IMG/VR virus record: IMGVR_UViG_3300033048_000093
Location: 1 to 40,439 of that record
DNA: 40,439 nt
Origin: a virus
Direction: 5' to 3' (one strand)
Below, piece by piece: positions 13,360 to 21,479 of this stretch. The translations under genes and the position numbers were made by a program. Positions within the stretch are counted from its first letter, which is position 1, and the number at the start of each line of letters is the position of its first letter. The notes below the pieces were generated by a model, which saw only the letters and a list, made by a program, of their open reading frames with translations, was not told where the DNA came from and did no database searches.

Positions 13360-15819
13360 AATATAGCGAAGATAACAACGTTGTCGTCCTAATTCTTTAC
13401 CTACTTGTCTGCGTTTTGGCTCTTTAGTATCCCATTCGGGCAAGTCATAAACGGCTCTTTGTATTTCTTTTCTTTTGCCCGGTGACAATTTAACCGCATC
13501 ATTACCAAAGCACTCTTCCCATATCGACATAATACTAATTCTATTTCTAGTTATTCCCTTTTCGCCATCAGCTAAAACAATTGCTACTCGTGAAGCCCTA
13601 TCTAATTCATAATGGTTTTCTGGAATAGGCTTATCAGCCCAAGCTCTAATCATGCCACCCATTTCATTATCTGGTCGTCTTAGTTGTTGCTCACTTTCTG
13701 CTATGATATTCGCTTCCCCGGATAGCCATAAGGGTTCTCCGGACAAATACATTTGCACAGCTTCCGCCCACATTTGGTCTATATTTTCCTCAAGTTTTTT
13801 AATGGGTATTTCTTTTATTTCACATCTAACCGGCCAGTATCTTCTATTGCCCGTTATGTCTTTTAAGTAACCACTACCATCAGGGTTACATGAGCCTATA
13901 AAAATGCATTGTCTTGGATAATCCTTAGATTTTCTTCCATAAGCTTCTCGCATTCGATCTGTTCTTCTACTAAAAAAGGCTTTCTTATGTTCTTCCTCGG
14001 CTACACTAACCGTTGCTAATTCAGCGGCTTCAATAATCCATTTTCCCCTCATGTTTTCAATTGCATCTTTATTTTTAATATCGCCCATTGAGTCGGTAAA
14101 CCAGCCCTTTGCCAAAACTTCAATAAAAGTGGATTTTCTTTTACCCTGCATACCCTCTAGAATTAGCATGTAATCAAATTTACAACCAGGATCATAAACT
14201 CTAGCTACAGCGGCGGCCATTACCTTTCTAGAAACTGCTCGAGTATATTCATTATCCGCCGTACCTAAATATGTTTTGCACATGCTCTCTACACGTTTAA
14301 CACCATCCCATTCTAGCTCTTGAAGATAGTCTAAAACAGGGTGAAATCCTTGTATGTCCGCAACTAATTTAACTGTATCTTCCACTTGTTTATCGCTTAC
14401 TTGCATCTTGTAATTCGCTTCAAGATAATATCGGATTTTTATTTCTTGAATATCACCCCATAACTTCTCTTGCACTTTAAAGCCGTGTCGATTTAGGGGA
14501 TACTCCGGAAGATTAGCTACCTGTACAACGTCTTGGCTAAAACGATTATATTTCACTGTGCTAACTAATAATGGGTCATTCTCAAAAATAAGGCGAGTGT
14601 TTAGCAAGGAAGCCTCTATTTGATTTCTATTATTTATTTCTAATCGTTTATACCATTTGGTTTTAACTTTAATTAAACCCTTGTTACTTTCTTTTTCATC
14701 ACTTTGATCATCCGTGTTTTCAGCAAATAGATCATTTTCAAGGGTAGCCGCATCAAGGTCTTCAAAGTTAGTTATTTGATCCTCAACTAATAAAACTTTA
14801 ACTGCTTCATCTTCTCTTAGGTCTTCACAAATTGCTTTATAAGATGGTAGCTGAGTGATGGTTAAGTTTTTTGTAACTTTAGCGTCTAGACTTTTATATA
14901 AATGTATTCTAATTAAGTCAAAAGCATTCACAAGCATAGAACAACATGGATCCGTCTCATGATGCGAAAACAAAAATTTATCTTCGTATAAAACTGCGCC
15001 GTTTGCTGTGCTTGAAGCATGATAAGTGTATCTACCATCATCCGCTGGAATATATAAATCTGGTATAAATTTAGCTATGGCTTCGCTTACTGAATAGGCT
15101 CTACAAAAAGCACCTATAATACCTTTTTTAGAAAGAGGATCTTCTGCTTTTTCTAATGATAGTCTTATGTTTTCTTCACTGGAATGCAATGGCCACTCGC
15201 TAATATCTCGCCAATCTTTATACATTCCCAGTATTTTATTTGGATCAACAAAGAGCGCATTGTTTTTATAAAACTCATAGTTACCATCTTTAGGCGTAGA
15301 TGCCCAAAACATCAATTGACTAATTCTATAACAAGTTTTATCTACCCATTCTATGTTTATCAATTCTGCTAATTTACGCGCAATAGGGATATATTTATCT
15401 TTATCTACCTGCTCACGTAAAGGTATTATTAGGCGGTATTTTTTTTGCTTAGCGCTATTTGAATGTGTAGTGTGGTATAAGAACGCAATCTTTTTAAACT
15501 TAGATTTGACACGCGCCTGAAAGGTTTCATCTGAAAAATCAACATCGAGTGTTACACAGCTACGCGAAGAAAGATTAACAGCTTTTCTTTTGCTGTTTTT
15601 AAAATGCCCTGCAACAAAACCTCCAATGTCTTTAACTCTAGCTTTTTCGGGATTACTAAAATTTTGGTATTCACTTTCTGTTTCTTCCGTGTGAACGGTA
15701 GTGCTTAACTTTTCTGCTAACTCACCCCAAGTTAAGTTAATATTTTTTACATCATTTGATCTTGCGCTAGATAGTATTGATATCTTGATCTTATGTCGAT
15801 CTTGTATACTTTCCGTCAT
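13357..15819 (-). CDS. Primase/helicase, VapE (VirE) family
   Basis: An 820-residue replication protein. The N-terminal 220 residues look like a primase-type (AEP/VirE-N) domain with CVTLDVDFSDE, KYRLIIPLRE and a later YRISQLMFWAS. The C-terminal 400 residues match the VapE/virulence-associated E ATPase: Walker A GMQGKRKST, then GDIKNKDAIENMRGKWIIE with the acidic EAAELA block, FIGSCN as a sensor motif and ITGNRRYWPV as an arginine-finger region. Such fusions prime and unwind phage DNA, usually beside a family A polymerase as here. It is preceded by GGG nine bases before the ATG. Confidence 0.88.
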   Translation of the reverse strand: MTESIQDRHKIKISILSSARSNDVKNINLTWGELAEKLSTTVHTEETESEYQNFSNPEKARVKDIGGFVAGHFKNSKRKAVNLSSRSCVTLDVDFSDETFQARVKSKFKKIAFLYHTTHSNSAKQKKYRLIIPLREQVDKDKYIPIARKLAELINIEWVDKTCYRISQLMFWASTPKDGNYEFYKNNALFVDPNKILGMYKDWRDISEWPLHSSEENIRLSLEKAEDPLSKKGIIGAFCRAYSVSEAIAKFIPDLYIPADDGRYTYHASSTANGAVLYEDKFLFSHHETDPCCSMLVNAFDLIRIHLYKSLDAKVTKNLTITQLPSYKAICEDLREDEAVKVLLVEDQITNFEDLDAATLENDLFAENTDDQSDEKESNKGLIKVKTKWYKRLEINNRNQIEASLLNTRLIFENDPLLVSTVKYNRFSQDVVQVANLPEYPLNRHGFKVQEKLWGDIQEIKIRYYLEANYKMQVSDKQVEDTVKLVADIQGFHPVLDYLQELEWDGVKRVESMCKTYLGTADNEYTRAVSRKVMAAAVARVYDPGCKFDYMLILEGMQGKRKSTFIEVLAKGWFTDSMGDIKNKDAIENMRGKWIIEAAELATVSVAEEEHKKAFFSRRTDRMREAYGRKSKDYPRQCIFIGSCNPDGSGYLKDITGNRRYWPVRCEIKEIPIKKLEENIDQMWAEAVQMYLSGEPLWLSGEANIIAESEQQLRRPDNEMGGMIRAWADKPIPENHYELDRASRVAIVLADGEKGITRNRISIMSIWEECFGNDAVKLSPGKRKEIQRAVYDLPEWDTKEPKRRQVGKELGRQRCYLRYI

Positions 15820-15860
15820 TAGTGAGGCCCTTTTATATAGCTTTTATTAAAATGAGCTTA

Positions 15861-16112
15861 CTAAGTATTAATTTTTATTTCGGGAAATTTACCCGGTGCT
15901 AGCTTATGGCATTTGATTTTACCTTGAGTAAAATCACTCAAAGATTTAATATATTTTAATGGGATCCAACCACGCGACCACCATTGACCTACAAGCTGTG
16001 GAGAAACCTTTAACTCTCTAGCTAGAAAGGATTTGTCAACATATGGCATCGCTAATAGCTTTTCCATTTCTTTAGCTATAATCATTAACTCCGCGGTGTT
16101 GTACTCTTTCAT
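15861..16112 (-). CDS. Cro/YdaS-like helix-turn-helix repressor
   Basis: An 83-residue protein whose centre, KSFLARELKVSPQLVGQWW followed by SRGWIPLKYIKSLSDFTQGK, is a Cro/YdaS-type helix-turn-helix: short helix, turn at VSPQ, recognition helix, then the characteristic xGxIPxxYxxxLxxxTxGK tail. It lies at the divergent junction with the rightward replication operon and so probably binds there to control one or both promoters. TAGGAAT precedes the ATG. Its predicted promoter is at 16152-16180. Confidence 0.8.
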   Translation of the reverse strand: MKEYNTAELMIIAKEMEKLLAMPYVDKSFLARELKVSPQLVGQWWSRGWIPLKYIKSLSDFTQGKIKCHKLAPGKFPEIKINT

Positions 16113-16147
16113 ATATTCCTATTAAACCTTTGCTTGTCAAGAAAGAC

Positions 16148-16176
16148 TTGTAATATATACGCAATCTAAGTAATAT
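16148..16176 (+). promoter_or_regulatory. Rightward promoter of the replication operon
   Basis: TTGTAA (16148-16153), 17 bp, TAATAT (16171-16176). A transcript would begin near 16183, about 40 bases before the first rightward ATG at 16224. It overlaps the leftward promoter almost completely. Confidence 0.5.
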
Positions 16177-16180
16177 GCAA
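16152..16180 (-). promoter_or_regulatory. Leftward promoter of the Cro-like gene
   Basis: On the minus strand TTGCAT (16175-16180), 17 bp, TATATT (16152-16157). The start of transcription would lie near 16145, about 33 bases before the ATG of the Cro-like gene. Since the -10 and -35 elements interlock with the rightward promoter, the two cannot be occupied at once. Confidence 0.55.
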
Positions 16181-16223
16181 TTTCTTTTAACAGCTATACA
16201 ACACAAACAAAGGTTAACAAATT

Positions 16224-16730
16224 ATGTCACTTGAAGATAAATTAGATAAACTTTCTTTAACTATTGAAGAAAACACGCTTGCGCAAAAGCAATGCGCTAC
16301 AGCATTTGCAAGACTTGCAAAATTAATAGAGGCTGAAGTAACTATGGCAGAGGAAAAGAAACCTACGGCAGCAGAAAAGAAGAAAGCCAAAGCACTAGCA
16401 AAGAAAGAGGCCGCAGCTAAGGAGAGTGATCTTACTAAAGATAATCCTCTTGGTGAAGATGACGGTCTTGGTGAAGGTGACGGTCTTGGTGAAGGCGAAG
16501 AGGACATTTTTGGCCTAGATGATGATGATGATGATGATGAAAAGGAAGAACCAAAAGAAGTAACAAAAGCAAGTATTGTTGCATCTCTTCAGGCTTTTGC
16601 CAAAGATAAAAAATCAAATCAGATTCAGGCTCAAAAGCTTTTAAAGAAATTTGGCGCAGCTAATATATCACAATTAGATAAAGGCGATTATCCAGCGGTA
16701 GCCGAAGCTCTGGCTAAAGTGGGATTTTAG
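16224..16730 (+). CDS. Acidic low-complexity phage protein
   Basis: A 168-residue protein in three parts. Residues 1-50 are helical; about 50-72 are Lys/Ala-rich; about 75-115 are very acidic, with tandem GLGEDD/GLGEGD/GLGEGE units encoded by an imperfect 18-bp repeat and a run of seven aspartates. The last 55 residues (ASIVASLQAFAKDKKSNQIQ then AQKLLKKFGAANISQLDKGD) form a small helical domain I recall from other phage proteins encoded near SSB and polymerase. AAAGG precedes the ATG. Its acidic linker and position suggest a replication accessory role. Confidence 0.65.
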   Translation: MSLEDKLDKLSLTIEENTLAQKQCATAFARLAKLIEAEVTMAEEKKPTAAEKKKAKALAKKEAAAKESDLTKDNPLGEDDGLGEGDGLGEGEEDIFGLDDDDDDDEKEEPKEVTKASIVASLQAFAKDKKSNQIQAQKLLKKFGAANISQLDKGDYPAVAEALAKVGF

Positions 16731-16811
16731 GAAATAGTACAAGGCTTAAATAGGGATGGCAATAAGGCTCTCTCTGTTTAACATAAATTAAATATAAAAC
16801 TGGGAGCTATT

Positions 16812-17417
16812 ATGGCTGATACAAACAGTAAACCTAAGGCACTAATTATAACGCTGCCAAATGTTAGAATATCATATCCGCATCTTTTTAAAGCCACGGA
16901 TTATCAAAACAACAAAGACTTCAAGTACCAAGCTACCGCAATCTTTGGTCCTGAGCACGAAAAATTAAAAGAAAAGATATTGGTTTACATTAAAAAACTA
17001 ATTAGAAAGGAAAAAGCTAGTAATCCTGATTGGGCAGACGTGGATGAACTAAGTAGCGAATATTTGTTCTTGCGCCAAGGTAATGATGAATCCACGGTAA
17101 GAGAAAGATATAAGGATAAGTGGATTGTTGTTGCGTCTAACAAATATAAGCCTGTAGTTGTTGATCGAAAAAAAAACCACATAAAAGAAAATGAAGGCTG
17201 CCCCATTTCTGGGGATTATGTGAACATGAACATTACATTATGGTTACAGAGTAATGAGCATGGGAAACGAGTAAATGCTAATGTGGTTGGGGTTCAGTTT
17301 GTAAAGTCCGGAGAAAGATTTACCGATGAAGAATTACCCGATGAAAATCAATTTGATATGTTAGATGAAGACGATGATGCTTTTGAAGACGATGATGAAT
17401 TAGACTTTTTAAATTGA
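16812..17417 (+). CDS. Single-stranded DNA-binding protein (DUF2815-like)
   Basis: A 201-residue protein. The core (TLPNVRISYPHLFKATDY, KYQATAIFGPEH, PISGDYVNMNITLW, NANVVGVQFVKSGERF) fits the DUF2815 phage SSB family, an OB-fold related in design to T7 gp2.5. The C-terminus is a long acidic tail (DEDDDAFEDDDELDFLN), the usual contact for partner proteins in SSBs. GGGAG stands six bases before the ATG. It precedes the polymerase gene, with an intrinsic terminator between. Confidence 0.85.
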   Translation: MADTNSKPKALIITLPNVRISYPHLFKATDYQNNKDFKYQATAIFGPEHEKLKEKILVYIKKLIRKEKASNPDWADVDELSSEYLFLRQGNDESTVRERYKDKWIVVASNKYKPVVVDRKKNHIKENEGCPISGDYVNMNITLWLQSNEHGKRVNANVVGVQFVKSGERFTDEELPDENQFDMLDEDDDAFEDDDELDFLN

Positions 17418-17441
17418 TAACTAACCTATGTAGCATAAAAT

Positions 17442-17468
17442 AAAAAGGCACTAAATTTGTGCCTTTTT
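17442..17468 (+). terminator. Intrinsic terminator between SSB and polymerase genes
   Basis: AAAAAGGCAC, loop TAAATTT, GTGCCTTTTT: ten perfect pairs flanked by A and T tracts, so it can act in both directions. It lies 24 bp after the SSB stop and 16 bp before the polymerase ATG, so it should reduce polymerase expression relative to SSB. Confidence 0.8.
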
Positions 17469-17483
17469 ATTTGGAGTTAATAT

Positions 17484-19496
17484 ATGCAAGATTTTGACCG
17501 ACTTCACGTAGATGTTGAAACCTTCAGTAAAGTACATATTAAGGTTGTGGGTGCGGCACGTTACGCGAGAGATCCAAGTACACGCTTATTGGTTATGAAA
17601 TATGCTTTCAATGATGGCCCAATTAAAACATATACACCTCTTTATGCAGACATGAACGATTACAGCGACATGCCCGATGAAATTATGCGGTCTATTACTG
17701 TTAATTTATTTAAGCTTGTTGCTTTCAATTTGTTTTTTGAATGGAATATATTTAAACATGTTTTAGGTATAGAGTTAAATTTTAATCAATGCTATTGCTC
17801 TCAAGCTATGTGCGCAGCTAACGCCTTACCCTTAAGTTTAGATAAAGCCGGTATTGCTTTAGGCTTAAATACAAAAGAGCGTAAAGATAAAGCAGCGGGT
17901 ACCCGATTAATTAATTTGTTATGCATGCCGGATAAGTTAGGCAAAGAGTACTCCAAACCGGATCGCTTACAAAAACTTCTAGAGCTTGATGCTTATTGCG
18001 AGCAAGATGTTGTAACAGAAAGAAACATATTTATTAGAATTAAAAAATTATCTAACAGTGAATATAAGCTTTGGAAAGTTGACCAAAACATGAATGCTAG
18101 AGGGATCAGAATAGACCGAGTAGCCGTAATAGCAAGCATAGTGCTACGTGATAAAATAATGATACTAGAGCATAAGAAATTGGACATACTTACCAATGGC
18201 ATGCTGAAAAAGACCGCGCCTCTTGCAGCAAAAAGATATCTTTTAGAATATGAGGGATACAAGCTTAAATCTTTTGATAAAGCACAATTAAAATTAGTAA
18301 TGAAAGATCCAAATGCTAATGAGAGAGTTAAAAAACTCGTGCAAATTCGACAAAACACGGGAAGAACTTCTCTTGCTAAATATGACAGGCTTCTTGCTTG
18401 CGTTTGTGATGACGATAGAATACGAGGGCTTCTTCAGTATCATGCGGCAGCACCAGGTAGATGGGGTGGGCGCTTATTTCAACCGCAAAACTTACCACGA
18501 CCAACCTTTGATGAAGCCCTGATTTTTGTTGAAAATCTTTTAGCCGGTAACGATGAATTAAATGAAATGCTTTTTGGAAATTTATTTGACGGGCTTCAAA
18601 CTTGTATCAGGTCAATGCTAATACCGTCTAAAAAGAAAATACTCTTCGTATCCGATTATTCAGCTATTGAAGCGCGAGTACTGGCATGGTTAGCTAATGA
18701 AGAAGGCGTTTTAGAAGTGTTTCGTACACACGGTAAAATATATGAGCATACAGCATCACTTATTTATCGAAAGCCTATTGAAGATATTACTTATGATGAA
18801 CGTTTTGTAGGTAAAACCGGTAATCTTTCTCTTGGCTTTCAAGGCGGAGCTAAGGCTTATATAAAAATGTGCGCGCAGTACGGCGTAGAAAATGTAGATT
18901 ATGAATATGCAGAGCAAATAAAAGTAGATTGGCGAAAAGCAAACCCAAATATAGTTAGTTTATGGGCGGAAGCCGATGGCGCGAGCAAAAGCGCAGTAAT
19001 GCGACCAAATAAAATCTATTCAGTTTATGGAGATGGTCATGTGTTTGGCTCGACACCACCAAGAAATGCAAAGCCCAAGTTTGCATATTGTCTGCAAGGA
19101 TCTAATCTTCTTTGCAAACTTCCTAGCGGGAGATGCATAACCTACATTAAAGCCACTATTATCGACGAAATGCTACCGTGGGGTAAGCTAGGTTCAAAGA
19201 TAAAATACTGGGGCTTAGAGAAGCACCAATGGCAACAACAAGATCTTTATGGTGGAAAGGCCGCTCATAATGCAACTCAAGGCACTGCTAGGGACATTAT
19301 GGCTAAAGCTCTTATTACAATAGATAACAGCGCGGAATTCACGCCGCTTCTTACGGTGCATGATGAAGTTATTAGTGAAGGCGATCCGGATATCCCTCTT
19401 GAAGTGTATGATAATATGATGTTAGATATTCCTGCTTGGGCGGATGATTTACCCGTGGCTTGCAAAGGCGAGAAAATTATGAGATATGGTAAATAG
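17484..19496 (+). CDS. DNA polymerase I family (family A)
   Basis: A 670-residue replicative polymerase. The N-terminal 3'-5' exonuclease shows all three motifs: VDVETF with Asp10 and Glu12, FNLFFEWN, and YCEQD. The polymerase domain has motif A SDYSAIEARVLAWL (about 390), motif B KTGNLSLGFQGG and motif C VHDE (His626-Asp627). Compared with E. coli Pol I there is no 5'-nuclease domain, as is usual for phage polymerases. GGAG precedes the ATG. It should work with the VapE-type primase/helicase and the SSB upstream. Confidence 0.95.
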   Translation: MQDFDRLHVDVETFSKVHIKVVGAARYARDPSTRLLVMKYAFNDGPIKTYTPLYADMNDYSDMPDEIMRSITVNLFKLVAFNLFFEWNIFKHVLGIELNFNQCYCSQAMCAANALPLSLDKAGIALGLNTKERKDKAAGTRLINLLCMPDKLGKEYSKPDRLQKLLELDAYCEQDVVTERNIFIRIKKLSNSEYKLWKVDQNMNARGIRIDRVAVIASIVLRDKIMILEHKKLDILTNGMLKKTAPLAAKRYLLEYEGYKLKSFDKAQLKLVMKDPNANERVKKLVQIRQNTGRTSLAKYDRLLACVCDDDRIRGLLQYHAAAPGRWGGRLFQPQNLPRPTFDEALIFVENLLAGNDELNEMLFGNLFDGLQTCIRSMLIPSKKKILFVSDYSAIEARVLAWLANEEGVLEVFRTHGKIYEHTASLIYRKPIEDITYDERFVGKTGNLSLGFQGGAKAYIKMCAQYGVENVDYEYAEQIKVDWRKANPNIVSLWAEADGASKSAVMRPNKIYSVYGDGHVFGSTPPRNAKPKFAYCLQGSNLLCKLPSGRCITYIKATIIDEMLPWGKLGSKIKYWGLEKHQWQQQDLYGGKAAHNATQGTARDIMAKALITIDNSAEFTPLLTVHDEVISEGDPDIPLEVYDNMMLDIPAWADDLPVACKGEKIMRYGK

Positions 19497-19685
19497 ATTA
19501 TTAAAAAAGGCTTTTCCGAATGCTTTAGAGTGCTTGTCCCCGGTGGTACCTTAATTTTTAAATGGAATGAAACACAAATAAAAACAAGTTCAATTCTTTC
19601 CTTAACGGATCAAAAGCCATTGTTTGGACATATCTCAGGTAAACGCGCTAACACGCACTGGATATGTTTCATGAAAGACGAGTAA
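19497..19685 (+). pseudogene. C-terminal remnant of a SAM methyltransferase
   Basis: The frame directly after the polymerase stop, in the same phase, has no start codon until its last four codons, yet encodes a well-conserved sequence: GFSECFRVLVPGGTLIFKWN, then ETQI, ILSLTDQKPLFGHISGKR and NTHWICFMK. This is the C-terminal end of a phage class I methyltransferase family whose members read ECFRVLKPGGTLIFKWNETQ...PLFGH.SGK...THWICF. The SAM-binding and upstream part, more than a hundred residues, is missing, so the gene was truncated by a deletion ending next to the polymerase gene. Whether it is still translated by readthrough of the TAG stop is unknown. Confidence 0.8.
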
Positions 19686-19693
19686 AAATTACT

Positions 19694-19864
19694 ATGAACC
19701 AAATAGAAATAATTAATGAAATAAAAAGCTTATGCATAAGTGCAGAGTATGATAAAGCCATAGAACTTACAAATAAACTTAAAGATAGAAAAATTTCTCT
19801 AACAGCACACTTGCTATGCATTGAGCACGAGCATTCAAAAATAAAGGAAAAGCACCATGATTAA
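19694..19864 (+). CDS. Small hypothetical protein, 56 aa
   Basis: A 56-residue helical protein (MNQIEIINEIKSLCISAEYD), with a tetratricopeptide-like feel (AEYDKAIELTNKLKD) but only one unit. The start at 19694 is preferred because an in-frame ATG at 19664 lies inside the methyltransferase remnant; neither has a strong ribosome site. It overlaps the next gene by 8 bp. Function unknown. Confidence 0.5.
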   Translation: MNQIEIINEIKSLCISAEYDKAIELTNKLKDRKISLTAHLLCIEHEHSKIKEKHHD

Positions 19865-20198
19865 CGAAATACTAAACACACCCCTAAGAATAGGATTCTC
19901 GCACAACAATAAAGTCAATCCACATTATTTAATTGATGATAAAGGGGTAAAGGTTATAGCTGTTGATACCAACGCTATTGAGCGCTTATCTCTTACAAAA
20001 ATAGCCTTAGCTTTAAATATGTTTGACTTAGTTATAAAAGACTTAGAAGATGCTACCTACCTTTTAACTAAAATCTTCACTGAAGATAAAGCAAGTGAAA
20101 TTTTAGATGAAGATGAAAGAAAATCTTATTTAAAAACCGTTAGGCATTTAGCATCTAACAATGAATATTTAAATAGATTACGGGAAGAAGCGAATTAA
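19857..20198 (+). CDS. Hypothetical protein, 113 aa
   Basis: A 113-residue acidic protein, unrecognised. AAGG lies eight bases before the ATG, and the gene overlaps the preceding small one. The N-terminus (RIGFSHNNKVNPHYLIDDKG) looks beta-rich and the rest is helical. It stands between the polymerase block and a methyltransferase-like gene, so it may be a replication or modification accessory. Confidence 0.6.
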   Translation: MINEILNTPLRIGFSHNNKVNPHYLIDDKGVKVIAVDTNAIERLSLTKIALALNMFDLVIKDLEDATYLLTKIFTEDKASEILDEDERKSYLKTVRHLASNNEYLNRLREEAN

Positions 20199-20205
20199 AT
20201 ATCTT

Positions 20206-20841
20206 ATGAAAAAAATTCTACATTTATGCGCAGATACCGGCAGTGATTCATATGTCTTTAGTATGCATGGCTTTGAAGTTATAAAAGTTGGTGTTGATAT
20301 TGGCGTACAAAATTTTAGCTGTAAAGAAGAAATTTATGGCGTATTTGCTAATCCTCCTTGTACTGAGTTCTCAACGGCTAGACCAAGTGGTTTGGCTAGA
20401 GATCCAAACAAGGGGATGTATTTAGTTGATCATTGCTTAAGAATTATAGAAGAGTGTAATCCTTTGTTTTGGGTTCTAGAAAACCCTGCACGGGGAGTAC
20501 TAAGGCATTATCTTGGCACCCCTGATTATAAATATGAGCCTTGGTGGTATGGTAGCCCTTGGACAAAGCAAACTTCTTTATGGGGTAGCTTTTGCATACC
20601 CCCCAGAAAATACTATAATTGGAAAGATGTCACTAAAAACACGGAGCTTTATTTAAGACCAGGTAGACCAAAACCTAGCTTAGCTTTTAATCATAAAAGC
20701 GCGGTACACAAAATTCCTGAATTTGAACCTTTTATAAAAAGTGTTACAAATGATATGAGTTTTAGAAGTTTATGTAGTCAAAAATTCGCTAAAGCTTTTT
20801 TTTTAGAAAACAAGGATTTTAAGGATTTGTGGGAAGATTAA
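20206..20841 (+). CDS. Small C5-methyltransferase-like protein
   Basis: A 211-residue protein with a Rossmann-type start (KKILHLCADTGSDSYVFSMH), then ANPPCTEFSTARPSG, whose PPC fits motif IV of C5 DNA methyltransferases with the nucleophilic cysteine, and VLENPARG, matching motif VI. Motif VIII and a target-recognition domain are not evident, and it is far shorter than a usual C5 enzyme, so the reaction is uncertain; related phage proteins are annotated as DNA cytosine methyltransferases. It ends the rightward operon, facing the lysis genes. Confidence 0.7.
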   Translation: MKKILHLCADTGSDSYVFSMHGFEVIKVGVDIGVQNFSCKEEIYGVFANPPCTEFSTARPSGLARDPNKGMYLVDHCLRIIEECNPLFWVLENPARGVLRHYLGTPDYKYEPWWYGSPWTKQTSLWGSFCIPPRKYYNWKDVTKNTELYLRPGRPKPSLAFNHKSAVHKIPEFEPFIKSVTNDMSFRSLCSQKFAKAFFLENKDFKDLWED

Positions 20842-20867
20842 AGTTTCAAAAATCCCTTTCTGAAACT
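20842..20867. terminator. Weak hairpin between convergent operons
   Basis: AGTTTCA and TGAAACT form a 7-bp stem around a 12-base loop in the 43-bp gap between the convergent methyltransferase-like gene and the spanin gene. No U tract follows on either strand, so it is at best a weak terminator. Confidence 0.3.
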
Positions 20868-20884
20868 ATACCTGCACAACATAT

Positions 20885-21166
20885 CTATTCGGGCGACTTC
20901 ACAAGAGGTCTAATTGCATCCAGTTTATCATTACACCTTGCTACAGCTATGTCGTACTCTTTAAGGTATTCTATTACGTCCGTATTAGTTTTATCTACAA
21001 GGTCTATCTCTGGCTTTTGACAATGCTTTAAATGTTCTTCAGGAACCTCGTGATACTTCAATACTATCTGGGGTCGGTATTCTACTATTGTGCGAGTTTT
21101 CGGTACGCAAGCTGTTATTAATAGCAATAGCAATATCGTAAGGTATTTTTTGTGTAAGCCAATCAT
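20885..21166 (-). CDS. Outer-membrane spanin lipoprotein (Rz1-like)
   Basis: A 93-residue protein with a lipoprotein signal: basic start (HKKY), hydrophobic core and lipobox ITAC with Cys20 as the lipidation site. The mature part is short, with EYRPQIVLKYHEVPEEHL. Its first 43 codons overlap the end of the Rz-like gene in another frame, the classical Rz/Rz1 arrangement. It would sit in the outer membrane and join the inner-membrane spanin to fuse the two membranes in the last step of lysis. Confidence 0.85.
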   Translation of the reverse strand: MIGLHKKYLTILLLLLITACVPKTRTIVEYRPQIVLKYHEVPEEHLKHCQKPEIDLVDKTNTDVIEYLKEYDIAVARCNDKLDAIRPLVKSPE

Positions 21167-21479
21167 GGTTTTCGCCCTCTTGTTCAGCTAGTTCTAGGAG
21201 AGACTTATTTAAAGATTTAACCTCTTTAGCATAAGTCCGGTTTCGTTTTTCTATTTCTGCAAAGCCTTGAACAACTAAAGCATGATTAGCTTTTTGCTTT
21301 GCTAGTAATTCATCCTTAGCATCGGATTCCGTTATTAAAAGTGCCACATTAGCCTTAGCCGTAGTAAGCTCTGCTTTTGTCTCTGCTACTTCGGTTTTTA
21401 AATTACTTGTCTGAATCTCATAGTAGCCAATGGTTATCGATAGTATTAATATCGCGGCTAAAATTATTTTAATATTCAT
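21039..21479 (-). CDS. Inner-membrane spanin (Rz-like)
   Basis: A 146-residue protein with an N-terminal membrane anchor (IILAAILILSITIGYYEI, residues 4-21) and a long coiled coil (about 25-100, rich in Ala, Glu, Lys). This is the design of lambda Rz. The gene overlaps the amidase gene by 11 bp upstream, and the Rz1-like gene begins inside its 3' end. It acts from the inner membrane through the periplasm. Confidence 0.85.
   Translation of the reverse strand: MNIKIILAAILILSITIGYYEIQTSNLKTEVAETKAELTTAKANVALLITESDAKDELLAKQKANHALVVQGFAEIEKRNRTYAKEVKSLNKSLLELAEQEGENHDWLTQKIPYDIAIAINNSLRTENSHNSRIPTPDSIEVSRGS

Noticed and set aside
16214-16617. Minus-strand Ser/Pro/His-rich frames
   Set aside because: Low-complexity mirror images of the Lys/Asp/Gly repeats in the plus-strand gene 16224-16730.
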